DNA of 64,000 nucleotides from Microbacterium foliorum (GCF_003367705.1 NZ_CP031425.1:1612001-1676000), one strand, 5' to 3'. Positions 17,031 through 26,560 are shown, numbered from the stretch's first letter. The notes: generated by a model from the sequence alone, not told the origin. A program made the numbers and translations.

Positions 17031-18353
17031 TCATACGGCCCGGAACGAGCGGCCCAGCAGCGGCGCGGTCGCCCGCGTGCTGGCCCAGACCAGCCCGATG
17101 CCGAGCGCCAGGACCCCGCCGATCGTGAGCAGGGATTCCGGCGCGACGATCACTGCGATGCCGAGTAGCGGGAACACCAGCACGGCCGCGCACAGGGCGG
17201 AACCGAGCGCGGTGATCAGCAGCGGCGACATGATCGCACGCTGACGGGCGCGGTCGACGGTCGAGACCGGCACCCCGAGCCGGTGCAGGCTCTGGTGCAG
17301 CTCACTCTGATCGAGGACGGCGGAGGCCTGATTCACTCCGACGGATGCGGCCACCATCAGGAACGAGGCGACGAGCGTGATGATGAGCCCGGTGCGCATG
17401 TCGACCGCGAGCGCGACGTCCGAGGCCGCGGCGGCCTCACCGCCGATCGCGTTGATCAGTGAGACGCCGGTTCCGGCGAACACGGCCATGAAGCTGGCCA
17501 TGGCGATCCCGTTGACCTGACGCCAGGCGGCCTTGGGGGAGTCGAGCACCATGCGGGCCGCGAGCAGTCTCTCGGGTGTCTGCGCTCGACGGAGGTGACG
17601 TGAGGCGGTGATCTTGAGAACCCAGGGCCCGACGAGATTGAGCACCGCGAGCGCGAGCGCGAACGTGGCCGCGAGCACGGCGATCGTGACGGCGAGACCC
17701 GCGACCGTGGGGAAGACCTTCACGACCGCGAAGGCGACTGCGATGACCGCGATCCCGATGACGGCTCGAACCCAATGCACGGGGGCGGCCGTCGCCCGCA
17801 ACCGCACGCCCAGCGGCGAGATGATCACGCGCCGGAGTCCGAGCGCGGAGCTTCCTGCAGCTACGACGAGGATCCCACCGACGACGGCGGCGATGCCGAG
17901 CGGCCTCAGCAGCACGGCATCGAGGCCGAGGGCGGCGCCGCGGAAGGGGATCAGCCCGATCAACGGCGAGATCAGCAAGTAGGCGAGCACGCCGGCGATC
18001 GCACCAGCGGCGGCGACGATCACCGACTCGATCACCGTGGCGATCCCCACGCCCATCGGCGTGACTCCGAGCAGACGCAGGGTGGAGAGCCGCTCATCCC
18101 TCCGACGTGCGGAGAGTCGCGCCGCGGCACCGCCGAGGGTCGTCAGCGGCACCACCAGCAGTACGAGAGCGATCGCGGCCAGCGCCTGATAGAGCGGGGC
18201 GAATTCGTCGGTCCATCCCCAGAACGACTGAGCGCCGCCGACGACGGTGAGCACGAGGGCGGTCACGACGCCGAAGGCGACGACGGGAAGCACCACCACG
18301 CCGGTCTGCTCCTTCGTGGGACGCAGGAGCAGCGCGAGCACGTTCGGGTTCAT
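17031..18353 (-). CDS. FtsX-like ABC transporter permease
   Basis: The 440-residue integral membrane protein has about ten hydrophobic segments and two FtsX-type regions (about residues 60-180 and 300-430), each next to long polar stretches. It overlaps the ATPase gene by 4 nt (ATGA), so the two make an exporter. Such pairs resemble MacB/YtrF or bacitracin-exporter-like systems, but the substrate cannot be told from sequence. No two-component system is adjacent in the window. Confidence 0.85.
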   Translation of the reverse strand: MNPNVLALLLRPTKEQTGVVVLPVVAFGVVTALVLTVVGGAQSFWGWTDEFAPLYQALAAIALVLLVVPLTTLGGAAARLSARRRDERLSTLRLLGVTPMGVGIATVIESVIVAAAGAIAGVLAYLLISPLIGLIPFRGAALGLDAVLLRPLGIAAVVGGILVVAAGSSALGLRRVIISPLGVRLRATAAPVHWVRAVIGIAVIAVAFAVVKVFPTVAGLAVTIAVLAATFALALAVLNLVGPWVLKITASRHLRRAQTPERLLAARMVLDSPKAAWRQVNGIAMASFMAVFAGTGVSLINAIGGEAAAASDVALAVDMRTGLIITLVASFLMVAASVGVNQASAVLDQSELHQSLHRLGVPVSTVDRARQRAIMSPLLITALGSALCAAVLVFPLLGIAVIVAPESLLTIGGVLALGIGLVWASTRATAPLLGRSFRAV

Positions 18354-19045
18354 GCCGACACCCCCGCCGACACGACCATGCCATCGCGGACCGCGATGAT
18401 CCGCGAGCACCGTGCGGCGACGTCGGCGTCGTGGGTGACGACAAGCAGGGTTCGCCCCTGACCGGTCGTCGACCACAGGAGCGCGTCCATCACCTCCTGC
18501 GACGTGTGCGAGTCCAGGGCGCCTGTCGGCTCGTCGGCGAACACCAGATCGGCGCCGGTCGCCTGGGCGCGTGCGATCGCGACGCGTTGCGCCTGGCCGC
18601 CGGAGAGTTCGCCGATGCGGCGATCCTCCATTCCGGCGAGACCGAGTGCGGCGAGCCAGGCGGCGGCGTGAGTGACGGCATCCGCTCTCTTGACGCCGTT
18701 GATCATCGAGGCGAGTGCGACGTTCTCGACGGCGGTCAGCTCGGGGATGAGCAGACCCTGCTGGAAGACGAAACCGAACCGCTCCCGCCTCAGGCGCGAG
18801 CGCGCGGACTCGCCGAGGGCGGACAGCTCGATCGGCGCACCGGTCGCCGGATGATACGTGACGGCGCCGGTCTCAGGGACGATGATGCCGGCGAGCACGT
18901 GCAGCAGAGTGGATTTACCCGACCCCGATGCGCCCATGATGGCGACGGATTCGCCGCGGGCGATGGACAGATCGACGCCGGCGAGAGCATGTGTCTCGCC
19001 ATAGGTCTTGGTCAGGGTGTGCGCATCGAGGACGGAATTGTTCAT
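18350..19045 (-). CDS. ABC transporter ATP-binding protein
   Basis: The 231-residue ATPase has Walker A GASGSGKST, the signature LSGGQAQRVAIARA, Walker B LVFADEP and a switch His in VVTHDAD. It belongs to the LolD/MacB-type group that partners FtsX-like permeases. The ATG at 19045 follows GAGG 8 nt upstream on the minus strand. It is the first gene of the two-gene exporter. Confidence 0.93.
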   Translation of the reverse strand: MNNSVLDAHTLTKTYGETHALAGVDLSIARGESVAIMGASGSGKSTLLHVLAGIIVPETGAVTYHPATGAPIELSALGESARSRLRRERFGFVFQQGLLIPELTAVENVALASMINGVKRADAVTHAAAWLAALGLAGMEDRRIGELSGGQAQRVAIARAQATGADLVFADEPTGALDSHTSQEVMDALLWSTTGQGRTLLVVTHDADVAARCSRIIAVRDGMVVSAGVSA

Positions 19046-19131
19046 GTGTCCAGCCTCGCGGCAGGCACCCGATCGGTGCATCGGCCGGGGGGATGATCCG
19101 CCGCGCGCCGAGTACACCGATCGGATGACCT

Positions 19132-20217
19132 TCACAGACGCCTCTGCCATGCCCCCGAGTACGAGACCGGAACGAAGCCGAGGGCCTCGTTGATGCTCAG
19201 CATCGGACGGTTCTCCTCGGCATTGAAGGTCGAGACCGTCGGCGACTGGGGCATGACCTCGCGCCAGTGCAGGAGGTTCACGGTCTTCACCAGTGCACCC
19301 AGGCGGTGACCTCGGTGCGCGCTCGAGACCAGTGTGCCGAACTGATGGGTCGCTCCCGTACGGTCCGCCCCGATGAGCAGCTCGTTGTAAGCGACGATGT
19401 CACCCGTGGAGATGTGTTGCACGGCCACGATCGAGAGGGCTTGGCCGGCGCCGGCGAGGCGTCTCTCCCGGCGCTCCACCCGGTCGGCGTCCCAGACCTC
19501 GGCGACGAAGTCCATGTCTCCGCTCGGCGCGTCGGTCGAGAGACGTGCGAGGATCGCCGCGTATCCCGCGCGGAGCTCCGGGGGAGTCGGCGCCATCCAT
19601 TGCAGAACGCGATAGTCGTCGCCGGCGGCCGACTCGGCAGCCAGCCTCGCCGCCTGCAGGGGTGCCGGGTCCGTGCGGAGATCGAACTCGCTGTTGCGCT
19701 CGACCTGCTCGAGTTCGTACCCCCGTCCCTCCAGGAGGTCGGAGAGGGGGATCGCCGGGATGCGCCCCCATCCGGTGCGCGGCGCGAGCATGCGCTTCGT
19801 CTCGATGGGGCGATGCAGCGACCAGATCTGCACCAGCGAGCGATCGCGGGCGCGAGCCTCGATCTCGGCCAGATCGAGCAGGGCGTCCTCGACTCCGTGC
19901 CCCCAGTACCGCTCGGGCACCATCAGGTCGACCTCCGCGGCGTGCGCGTCGGCCTCCTGGGCGTAGTCGATCGTGATCATGCCGACGATCTCGTCTCCGC
20001 GCCGCGCGACGAAGCCCGTGTGGAGGGTGTCGGTCCCGTCCTGCCATCCGGCCAGCAGCTGAGCGGCGTCAGGAGCGAGATCCGGGAGACCCACGGACTC
20101 GTCGCAGATCTGCCGGTTGAGCTCGGCGTAGGCCCGGAAGTCCGCGGCATCCTCGTCGCCGAGCGCGCTCGGCACGGTCAGCGGGGAGATGATCGGCGCG
20201 ATCTCGATCGTGGTCAT
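19132..20217 (-). CDS. GNAT family N-acetyltransferase (tandem paralog B)
   Basis: The 361-residue protein carries two GNAT-type domains, as in mycothiol-synthase-like acetyltransferases: an N-terminal one (about residues 1-170, degenerate) and a C-terminal one with the acetyl-CoA loop HRGHRLGALVK and the closing NAEENRPMLSINEALGF. It overlaps its upstream paralog by 4 nt. The two proteins match along the whole length (RTGATHQFGTL versus RTGTTHQHDTL), so they arose by duplication. The acceptor substrate is unknown. Confidence 0.85.
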   Translation of the reverse strand: MTTIEIAPIISPLTVPSALGDEDAADFRAYAELNRQICDESVGLPDLAPDAAQLLAGWQDGTDTLHTGFVARRGDEIVGMITIDYAQEADAHAAEVDLMVPERYWGHGVEDALLDLAEIEARARDRSLVQIWSLHRPIETKRMLAPRTGWGRIPAIPLSDLLEGRGYELEQVERNSEFDLRTDPAPLQAARLAAESAAGDDYRVLQWMAPTPPELRAGYAAILARLSTDAPSGDMDFVAEVWDADRVERRERRLAGAGQALSIVAVQHISTGDIVAYNELLIGADRTGATHQFGTLVSSAHRGHRLGALVKTVNLLHWREVMPQSPTVSTFNAEENRPMLSINEALGFVPVSYSGAWQRRL

Positions 20218-21302
20218 GACAGGTCCTTCTTCCAGGCGCCCTCGTAGGCGATGGCGGTGAAGCCCATGGCCTCGTTGATGGCGAGCATGGGCCGGTTCTC
20301 CTCGGCGTTGTAGGTGATGATGTCCGTCGACTCCGGTGCGACGTCGATCCACGACAGCAGCGCGGCGCACTTCACCAGCTGGCCGAGACGGTGGCCACGG
20401 TGTTCTTTCAGGACGAGAGTGTCGTGCTGATGCGTCGTGCCCGTGCGGTCGGGCCCGATGCCGAGCTCGGTGAAAGCCGCCAGCGCACCCGTCTCGAGGT
20501 GCTGTGCGACCGTGACCTGGTATGTCTGGCCCATTTCGGCCAGACGAGCCTCACCCGCGATCAGGCGGTCCGCATCCCACGCCTCTTCGTCGGCTTCGAG
20601 ATCGGCCGAGGGGGCGTCGGTGGACATGCGCGACTTGAGCCATGCGTAGCCGTCCCGGTGCTCGGGTGGGGTGGGCGCCATCCACTGCCGCACTCGATAT
20701 CCCGGCGCATGAGCCTCCGCCTCCTCGAAGAGCGAGGCCGCGAGTGCGCGCGCACCGGCGGTCAGATCGAGGCGGCTCACCCGATACACCTGCTCGAGCG
20801 TGAAGCCGTGGCGCCGCAGGAACCGTGCGACATGGTCGTCCGGCACGCTTCCGAACCCGGTGCGCGCCTCCAGCCGGGCGCCGTCGCTCGCCTGCTGCTC
20901 GGTCCAGTCCTGGATGACGGTGCGACCGTGCTCGCGCACGACTGCTTCCAGATGGGGCAGGATGGCCGTCCCGATACCGCGACCCCACGCCCGTGGGTGC
21001 AGTTCGATCGAAGCGTTGGACACCTTCGACCCCTCTTCGTGAGGGATGTCGACCACTGCGCGACCGACCATCTCGCCGGAGACGCGCACGATCCACGCGA
21101 CCGTGCTCCGTTCCCTGCGGGAGCGGAGCAGAGGCAGCAGGGCCTCGGGGGTGAGGTCCTGCTCCGTGCGGCCCGTCAGCTCGCGGTACACCTCGTTGCG
21201 CACGCGGGTCAGCTCGCGGAACTCGTCCGCGTCCGCGGCATCCGCTCGTGCCGGCAGCACGAGCGGATGCAGCGTCGCGTCCTCGATCAGAGAGATGCTC
21301 AT
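20214..21302 (-). CDS. GNAT family N-acetyltransferase (tandem paralog A)
   Basis: The 362-residue protein is a double-GNAT acetyltransferase. Its N-terminal domain keeps a recognisable acetyl-CoA loop, RAWGRGIGTAILP, and its C-terminal domain has EHRGHRLGQLVK and NAEENRPMLAINEAMGF. The ATG at 21302 follows TGGAGG. It lies 14 nt after the small unknown gene and overlaps the second paralog by 4 nt. Tandem acetyltransferases of this kind can modify antibiotics or small amines, but no substrate is indicated. Confidence 0.85.
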   Translation of the reverse strand: MSISLIEDATLHPLVLPARADAADADEFRELTRVRNEVYRELTGRTEQDLTPEALLPLLRSRRERSTVAWIVRVSGEMVGRAVVDIPHEEGSKVSNASIELHPRAWGRGIGTAILPHLEAVVREHGRTVIQDWTEQQASDGARLEARTGFGSVPDDHVARFLRRHGFTLEQVYRVSRLDLTAGARALAASLFEEAEAHAPGYRVRQWMAPTPPEHRDGYAWLKSRMSTDAPSADLEADEEAWDADRLIAGEARLAEMGQTYQVTVAQHLETGALAAFTELGIGPDRTGTTHQHDTLVLKEHRGHRLGQLVKCAALLSWIDVAPESTDIITYNAEENRPMLAINEAMGFTAIAYEGAWKKDLS

Positions 21303-21316
21303 CTGTGGCCTCCAGG

Positions 21317-21598
21317 TCAGCGCAGCTGACGCTGCAGGTCGTAGGTGAGCAGAGCGAACGATTCGGCGGGGGTCCGCCCGCGTCGTTCGAGATGCAGCGA
21401 GTCGTACGCGGTGGGAGATGCGACGCGATGCTCCCGCCGCGGTCGTTGCGCCCGCTGCAGCAGCCAGAGGCCGATTCGCAGTGACAGTCGATCCGAGAGG
21501 GCGAGACGACGCAGCTCGTCGGGGGCGGGGAGATGGAGGACCAGCTGGTCCTCGGTATCGGGCGGATGGGTGAGGTTGCGGTGCAACGTCGTGTTCAC
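21317..21598 (-). CDS. Hypothetical 93-residue protein
   Basis: Not recognised as a named family. The GTG at 21598 follows AAGGA with good spacing, and the stop lies 14 nt before the first GNAT gene. The protein is basic, with a predicted amphipathic or hydrophobic stretch SLRIGLWLLQRAQR (about residues 39-52) after a PAPDELRRLALSDR segment. It could associate with the membrane surface. An in-frame extension upstream exists but looks like non-coding sequence, rich in Arg, Ser and Pro. Confidence 0.6.
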   Translation of the reverse strand: MNTTLHRNLTHPPDTEDQLVLHLPAPDELRRLALSDRLSLRIGLWLLQRAQRPRREHRVASPTAYDSLHLERRGRTPAESFALLTYDLQRQLR

Positions 21599-21828
21599 GA
21601 TGTGTCCTTCGAGAGTGTGTGCGGAGCGAGAAGCAGCGCAGGCGCCGTCGACGCGGAGTCTGGGCGCTGTGCTGCGGCGCGCGATCCGGGCTGCGCCGAA
21701 GAGGCGACCGCCGGATGCGGCGGGGATCCGTGCTCCGAGGCGGAGCAGAGGGTGGGCGTGCGTACACGCGTCGGAGGAGCCCGAGACGGGCAGAGCGCTG
21801 CGGATGCCGCTGCGCGGGATCCTCGGCT

Positions 21829-21933
21829 CTACGAGAGAGAGCTGGTGCGGACGCCGGCGGCTACCGAATGCGCAAGACGCGGCGCGAACGGCGCGGCGAG
21901 GCCAGTGGCCTGTGCAGTGATTGTGATCATCAT
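21829..21933 (-). CDS. Putative 34-residue small protein or leader peptide
   Basis: A short ORF starting MMITITAQ and ending RTSSLS has an exceptionally strong Shine-Dalgarno, AAAGGAGG, 6 nt before its ATG. It also has a good promoter (-35 TTGACG, 18-nt spacer, -10 TACCGT). It is the first ORF of the message that continues, after 230 nt, into the 93-residue gene and the two GNAT genes. It is Ala-rich, with no clear domain. It could be a translated small protein or a regulatory leader. Confidence 0.5.
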   Translation of the reverse strand: MMITITAQATGLAAPFAPRLAHSVAAGVRTSSLS

Positions 21934-21967
21934 CGGTAACCTCCTTTCGTGTGGCGATCCGCAGGTT

Positions 21968-21997
21968 ACGGTAGCGACACCCGGGCGTGTCCGTCAA
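21968..21997 (-). promoter_or_regulatory. Promoter of the small-ORF/GNAT operon
   Basis: Read on the minus strand, TTGACG (21997-21992) and TACCGT (21973-21968) are separated by 18 nt. This is the best sigma70-like promoter seen in the window. The expected start near 21961 gives a leader of about 28 nt with AAAGGAGG. Confidence 0.6.
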
Positions 21998-22084
21998 GCA
22001 CGGACGTGTCCGGTCGGCGTGTCGCGACGAGGTCGAGTTCGTCGTCGACCAGCGCGGGATGCCTGTCGTGCCGCGTGATTCCGG

Positions 22085-22090
22085 TAGCGT
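22085..22090 (+). promoter_or_regulatory. -10 hexamer upstream of smc
   Basis: TAGCGT would start a transcript near 22097, giving a 5' leader of about 29 nt before the smc ATG. It contains GGAAGCG as a weak ribosome binding site. Confidence 0.4.
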
Positions 22091-22125
22091 ATGGGCGTGA
22101 TCCACCCCGGAAGCGCGGTACGCGC

Positions 22126-25100
22126 ATGCACCTGAAGAGCCTGACCCTCAAAGGGTTCAAGTCCTTCGCGCAGCCCACGAGCTTCGTCTTCGAACCGGGT
22201 GTCACCTGCATCGTCGGACCCAACGGCTCCGGCAAGTCGAATGTCGTCGACGCCCTTGCCTGGGTGATGGGCGAACAGGGTGCCAAGACACTGCGCGGCG
22301 GCAAGATGGAGGACGTCATCTTCGCCGGCACCTCGACGAGGGGGCCGCTGGGGCGCGCCGAGGTGCAGCTCACGATCGACAACAGCGACGGCGCGCTGCC
22401 CATCGAGTTCGCCGAGGTGACGATCAGCAGGACGCTGTTCCGCAGCGGCTCGAGCGAGTACGCCATCAACGGGGAGACCTGCCGTCTGCTCGACCTGCAG
22501 GAACTGCTCAGTGACTCCGGGCTCGGGCGCGAGATGCACGTGATCGTCGGGCAGGGTCGTCTGGACACCGTGCTGCAGGCGTCCCCCGAGGACCGTCGCG
22601 GCTTCATCGAAGAAGCCGCGGGCATCCTCAAACATCGACGGCGCAAGGAGAAGACGCTCCGCAAGCTCGATGCGATGGAGACGAACCTCACCCGCCTCAG
22701 CGACCTCGCGGGGGAGATCCGCCGACAGCTCAAGCCCCTCGGGCGCCAGGCCGAGGTCGCTCGAGAGGCCGCGACGATCGCTGCCGTGGTCCGTGATGCC
22801 AAGGCGCGTATCTTCGCCGACGACGTGGTCGCACTGCGTACCGCGTTGGCGGACCACACCCGTACGGAGCACGAGCGGCACACCGAGCGTCTGGTGCTGT
22901 CGGATCAGGCCGAGGCCGTTCGAGCCGGCATCGCGCGACTCGAACAGGATCAGAACTCCGTCGCGGTCGACCAGGCACGCGGCGTCGCTTTCGGACTCGA
23001 ACAGGTTCAGGAGCGGATGCGCGGTCTGTACACGCTCGCCAATCAGCGGCTCGCGCTCCTCGGATCCGAGGAGGACGATGCGGCCGTGGCCTCCGTCACC
23101 GTGACGCAGAGCACGATCGACGATGCGAAGGACGAGATCACCGAGATCTCCGCCGGACTCGGCGATGCTCAGGAAGCAGCGACGGCGGCGAGCAGGGAGG
23201 TCGTGCTGGCGCGTGCCGAGCTCGACACCCTCGACGTCGACATCGCCGAGCAGAGCGCTCTGGTCTCGGCCTACGACATGCGCATCAGCTCTCTTCGGGG
23301 AACGGCCGATGCTGCGGCCTCCGCTCTGGCCGCCGTGCGTGGTGCCGTGCTGCGCCAGGAGAATGCGCTCGAGGCCGCCGAGAACCGCCGTCGTGAGGCC
23401 GCGGAGGCACTCGAGGCGATCGACGATGCCGAGGCACCCGAGGGGACGGCCGCCGAGCATTCCGCTGCGTACGAGACGGCACAACGCGCGGCGACGGCTG
23501 CGGAGACCGAGCGGGAGGCACTGCGCGAGCGGCTGCACGCGGCGGAGCGGGAGGTCGATGCGCTCACCGCGAAGTCCGCCGCACTCGGCAGCGCCCTGGC
23601 CATCTCGGGCGGCGCGGCAGAGATCGTCAAGAACGGTGGTGACGGCATCCTCGGTCTGGTCGGTGATGCGGTGCAGGTCAGAGCCGGATTCGAGGCGGCG
23701 ATCGCTGCGGTTCTCGGCCCGCTCGCCGAGGGGGTGCTGGTCGGCGATTCCGCCGATGCCTTCTCCCTCGCCCACGATGCGGCCGCACAGCGCAGGGGAG
23801 TGGTCGACTTCGTGGTCGCCGATGCCCCGCGACCGACGGTCGATCTTCCCGTTCTCGAGGGCGTGACGCCCGCGGTCGACACGGTCACCGCACCTGACGG
23901 AGTGCTCGGGATCCTGTCGCACGTGCTGATCGCAGACGGGCTCGACGCCGCCCGCAGCGCCCGCGCCGCACTCGATGCCACAGGCGACACCACCACGACG
24001 ATCGTCACCACCGGAGGCGATGTCGTCACCGCACAGACTCTGCGCACAGGGTCGGGCGGCGAGCGATCCCGACTCGAGCTCGCGGCCGAGCGCGACGCCG
24101 CGAACGAGCGGCTCGCTGAGGTGCAGGTGATCGTCGACACGCTGCGCGAGGCGCGCGAGGAGGCGAACGAGGCCGTCGAGGTCTCTCGTCGACATGCCAA
24201 GGACGCGCTGCGTGCTCTGCGCGAGCACGACGCAGCGCTCGCCAGTCACGCCGAGCAGGTGAACCGCATCACGGTCACACACGAGTCGGCGGTCGCCGAG
24301 TGCGAGCGCCTGGAGGCCGGACTGGAACAGGCGCAGAAGGCGGTCGAAGACGCCGCGGCGAAGGCGGAGTCCACGAAGGCGGAGTTGGACGCGGCAGTGT
24401 CGGCGCCGCGTCCGGTGCTCGACGCATCCGCGCGAGACGGTCTTCTGGAGACCCTCGAGCTCGCTCGCGAGGCCGAGGTGCGGGCGCGACTCGACATCGA
24501 GACGCTCCGTGAGCGCGTACGTGCGGCGCAGTCGAGGGTCGCGAGCCTGGAGCGACAACGCGAACAGGAGCGGGACGCCGCGGCCGAGGCCGCCCGCCGC
24601 GCGGTCGTCAGGCGGGCGCAGCGCGAAGCCGCCGCCGGTGTCGCGTCGGAGCTGCCGCGGATCCTGGATTCGATAGATCGGTCCGTCACCGAGGCGAGGG
24701 TCGTGCTGGCCGAGGCCGAAGCCGCGCGCTCGGCGCAGAACGAGGAGCTCACCGCACTGCGCGCGCAGGAATCGTCGTTGCGGGAGCGTCTCGCAGGACT
24801 GACGGAGAGCGTCCACGGACTCGAACTGCAGATCCACGAGAAGAAGCTCCACCTCAACAGCCTGCTCGAGCGCGTCGCGTCCGAACTCGCACTGGACGAA
24901 GATATTCTCGTTACGGAATATGGCCCGGATCAGCTTGTTCCACGCGACCCCGGTGCGGCGGCCAGCGATGGCGACCAGGCGGACGACCCGGCGATCCCGT
25001 TCGATCGCCGCATCCAGCAGCGTCGACTCGCTGATGCCGAACGCAAGCTCGCTCAGCTCGGTCGCGTCAATCCGCTTGCCCTGGAGGAGTTCGCAGCCCT

Positions 25101-25665
25101 CGAGCAGCGGCACGCGTTCCTGACCGAGCAGCTGGCAGATCTGACGCAGACCCGTCAGGATCTGCTGACCATCATCGCGGACCTCGACGAGCGCATGCAG
25201 ATCATCTTCGCGAGCGCATTCGAGGACACGAAGCGAGCGTTCGGCGAGGTGTTCCCCCTGCTGTTCCCCGGCGGGTCGGGCAGCATCTCGCTCACCGACC
25301 CCGACAACATGCTGACGACGGGCATCGAGGTCTCCGTGCGACCTGTCGGCAAGAAGATCGAGAGGCTCTCGCTCCTCTCCGGTGGCGAGCGCTCACTCGC
25401 GGCGGTGGCGCTTCTGGTCGCCATCTTCAAAGCGCGGCCGAGCCCGTTCTACATCCTCGACGAGGTCGAGGCGGCTCTCGACGACGCGAACCTCGGCCGG
25501 CTCCTGACCGTGTTCGAACAGCTTCGCGAGAGTTCCCAGCTCCTCGTCATCACGCATCAGAAGCGCACGATGGAGATCGCGGATGCGCTGTACGGCGTCT
25601 CGATGCGCCAGGACGGCGTCTCGGCCGTCGTCGGTCAGCGTGTCGGCGACCGCGCTGCCGTCTGA
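22126..25665 (+). CDS. smc: Chromosome segregation protein SMC
   Basis: SMC is the condensin ATPase that compacts and aligns replicated chromosomes with ScpA and ScpB. The 1179-residue protein has Walker A GPNGSGKS at 31-38, a long coiled coil, a hinge at about 500-660, a second coiled coil, the ABC signature LLSGGERSLAA near 1083 and Walker B FYILDEVEAALDD near 1110. The ATG at 22126 begins the invariant MHLKSLTLKGFKSF segment; the frame upstream is not conserved. ScpA/B genes are not in the window. Confidence 0.97.
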   Translation: MHLKSLTLKGFKSFAQPTSFVFEPGVTCIVGPNGSGKSNVVDALAWVMGEQGAKTLRGGKMEDVIFAGTSTRGPLGRAEVQLTIDNSDGALPIEFAEVTISRTLFRSGSSEYAINGETCRLLDLQELLSDSGLGREMHVIVGQGRLDTVLQASPEDRRGFIEEAAGILKHRRRKEKTLRKLDAMETNLTRLSDLAGEIRRQLKPLGRQAEVAREAATIAAVVRDAKARIFADDVVALRTALADHTRTEHERHTERLVLSDQAEAVRAGIARLEQDQNSVAVDQARGVAFGLEQVQERMRGLYTLANQRLALLGSEEDDAAVASVTVTQSTIDDAKDEITEISAGLGDAQEAATAASREVVLARAELDTLDVDIAEQSALVSAYDMRISSLRGTADAAASALAAVRGAVLRQENALEAAENRRREAAEALEAIDDAEAPEGTAAEHSAAYETAQRAATAAETEREALRERLHAAEREVDALTAKSAALGSALAISGGAAEIVKNGGDGILGLVGDAVQVRAGFEAAIAAVLGPLAEGVLVGDSADAFSLAHDAAAQRRGVVDFVVADAPRPTVDLPVLEGVTPAVDTVTAPDGVLGILSHVLIADGLDAARSARAALDATGDTTTTIVTTGGDVVTAQTLRTGSGGERSRLELAAERDAANERLAEVQVIVDTLREAREEANEAVEVSRRHAKDALRALREHDAALASHAEQVNRITVTHESAVAECERLEAGLEQAQKAVEDAAAKAESTKAELDAAVSAPRPVLDASARDGLLETLELAREAEVRARLDIETLRERVRAAQSRVASLERQREQERDAAAEAARRAVVRRAQREAAAGVASELPRILDSIDRSVTEARVVLAEAEAARSAQNEELTALRAQESSLRERLAGLTESVHGLELQIHEKKLHLNSLLERVASELALDEDILVTEYGPDQLVPRDPGAAASDGDQADDPAIPFDRRIQQRRLADAERKLAQLGRVNPLALEEFAALEQRHAFLTEQLADLTQTRQDLLTIIADLDERMQIIFASAFEDTKRAFGEVFPLLFPGGSGSISLTDPDNMLTTGIEVSVRPVGKKIERLSLLSGGERSLAAVALLVAIFKARPSPFYILDEVEAALDDANLGRLLTVFEQLRESSQLLVITHQKRTMEIADALYGVSMRQDGVSAVVGQRVGDRAAV

Positions 25666-25713
25666 CCCGGCATCCGTTCGGGCGCCCTGATCACGACAGA
25701 TTCGGATTCATTC

Positions 25714-25771
25714 GGGCACGGATTCGCCCGCTCCCGAACACGGACTCGCCCGCTCCCGGGCACGGATGCGG
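25714..25771. repeat. Short tandem repeat downstream of smc
   Basis: A 22-nt unit beginning GGGCACGGATTCGCCCG occurs at 25714-25735, again with 2-3 changes at 25736-25757, and partly at 25758-25771. It lies in the 210-nt gap between the convergent smc and hydrolase genes (25666-25875), where nothing else is recognised. Each unit can form a small GGGC/GCCC hairpin, so it may help end transcription. Confidence 0.55.
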
Positions 25772-25875
25772 ATGCTGCGCCACGCCACGCCGACCGGAGC
25801 CTCCGATCCCCGGCGCGCCGCATCCGTCATCCGAAGTCGTGCTCAGGATGCGGCCGCCGATGGTGTGCTGGATCG

Positions 25876-26538
25876 TCAGGCGCGGAGATCCGCGGCGAAC
25901 CTGCTGACGAGTTCGCGGAAACCCGGAGCATCCTGCGGTCTGTGCCCGTGACCGCTCAGGATCTCGTGGGTGGCGCCCCCATGCGTGAGGTCGGCGGCGA
26001 TCTGCTCATACTCGTCGTTCCAGCCGCCGGTCACGACCAGGGTCGGGATGCCGTGCACCATCCGCTCGCGCACTCCGTGGCCCCAGGGAAGAGCCGTCCG
26101 GGCCCAGTGCCGCGCGAGAGCCTGTTCCCTGTCCCACAGCTCGGGCCGGAATGACCCGCCGAACATGACTGGGCGCAGCATCATCCAGAAGCCACGGACA
26201 TCGCCTGCTGCGGCCAGTGCCCGAGCCTCGGTGACGATGGCGATGTGGCGTTCGATGGACGGGTGCCCGCGGGAGATGTCATACAGTGCCGGCTCGACGA
26301 GGACCATCCCGGCCACGTCGAGGTGAGCGGCGGCGAGCACAGTCGGTACCGCGCCGATGGAGTGAGCGACGAACAGCGTTCGAGCATGCGCTCGTGTCGA
26401 CAGCAGCTCGCTCACCTGCGTGGCGATCGCGCTGTCGGGGGTGAACGAGACGAAGTCGCCGTCCGCGGCGTCGAGTCTCGGCCATGCGTCCGTGCCACGC
26501 CGTCCGGCCCCATGGACGAACACGTGTTCGGGAGGCAT
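25876..26538 (-). CDS. Alpha/beta hydrolase family protein
   Basis: The 220-residue protein has an early FVHGAG oxyanion-hole motif, the nucleophile elbow AHSIGAVP (Ser in the GXSXG position, with Ala-His in place of Gly), and a C-terminal HGHRP carrying the likely catalytic His. The start at 26538 (MPPEHVFVHG) is chosen because TACCAT lies 6 nt upstream. An alternative ATG at 26568 would overlap the ftsY start codon. Substrate is unknown. It is divergent from ftsY. Confidence 0.8.
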   Translation of the reverse strand: MPPEHVFVHGAGRRGTDAWPRLDAADGDFVSFTPDSAIATQVSELLSTRAHARTLFVAHSIGAVPTVLAAAHLDVAGMVLVEPALYDISRGHPSIERHIAIVTEARALAAAGDVRGFWMMLRPVMFGGSFRPELWDREQALARHWARTALPWGHGVRERMVHGIPTLVVTGGWNDEYEQIAADLTHGGATHEILSGHGHRPQDAPGFRELVSRFAADLRA

Positions 26539-26544
26539 CTCAGG

Positions 26545-26560
26545 ATGGTACCCGTAGGCT
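26545..26560. promoter_or_regulatory. Back-to-back -10 hexamers of the hydrolase and ftsY
   Basis: On the minus strand TACCAT (26550-26545) stands 6 nt before the hydrolase ATG. On the plus strand TAGGCT (26555-26560) stands 6 nt before the ftsY ATG. They are 4 bp apart, and each -35 region would fall on the other gene's start codon. Confidence 0.5.

Noticed and set aside
21994..25113. 1039-codon open frame antisense to smc
   Set aside because: GC-rich codon bias leaves the opposite strand open. Its translation is rich in Arg, Leu and Asp, has no family similarity, and lies wholly under a certain gene.
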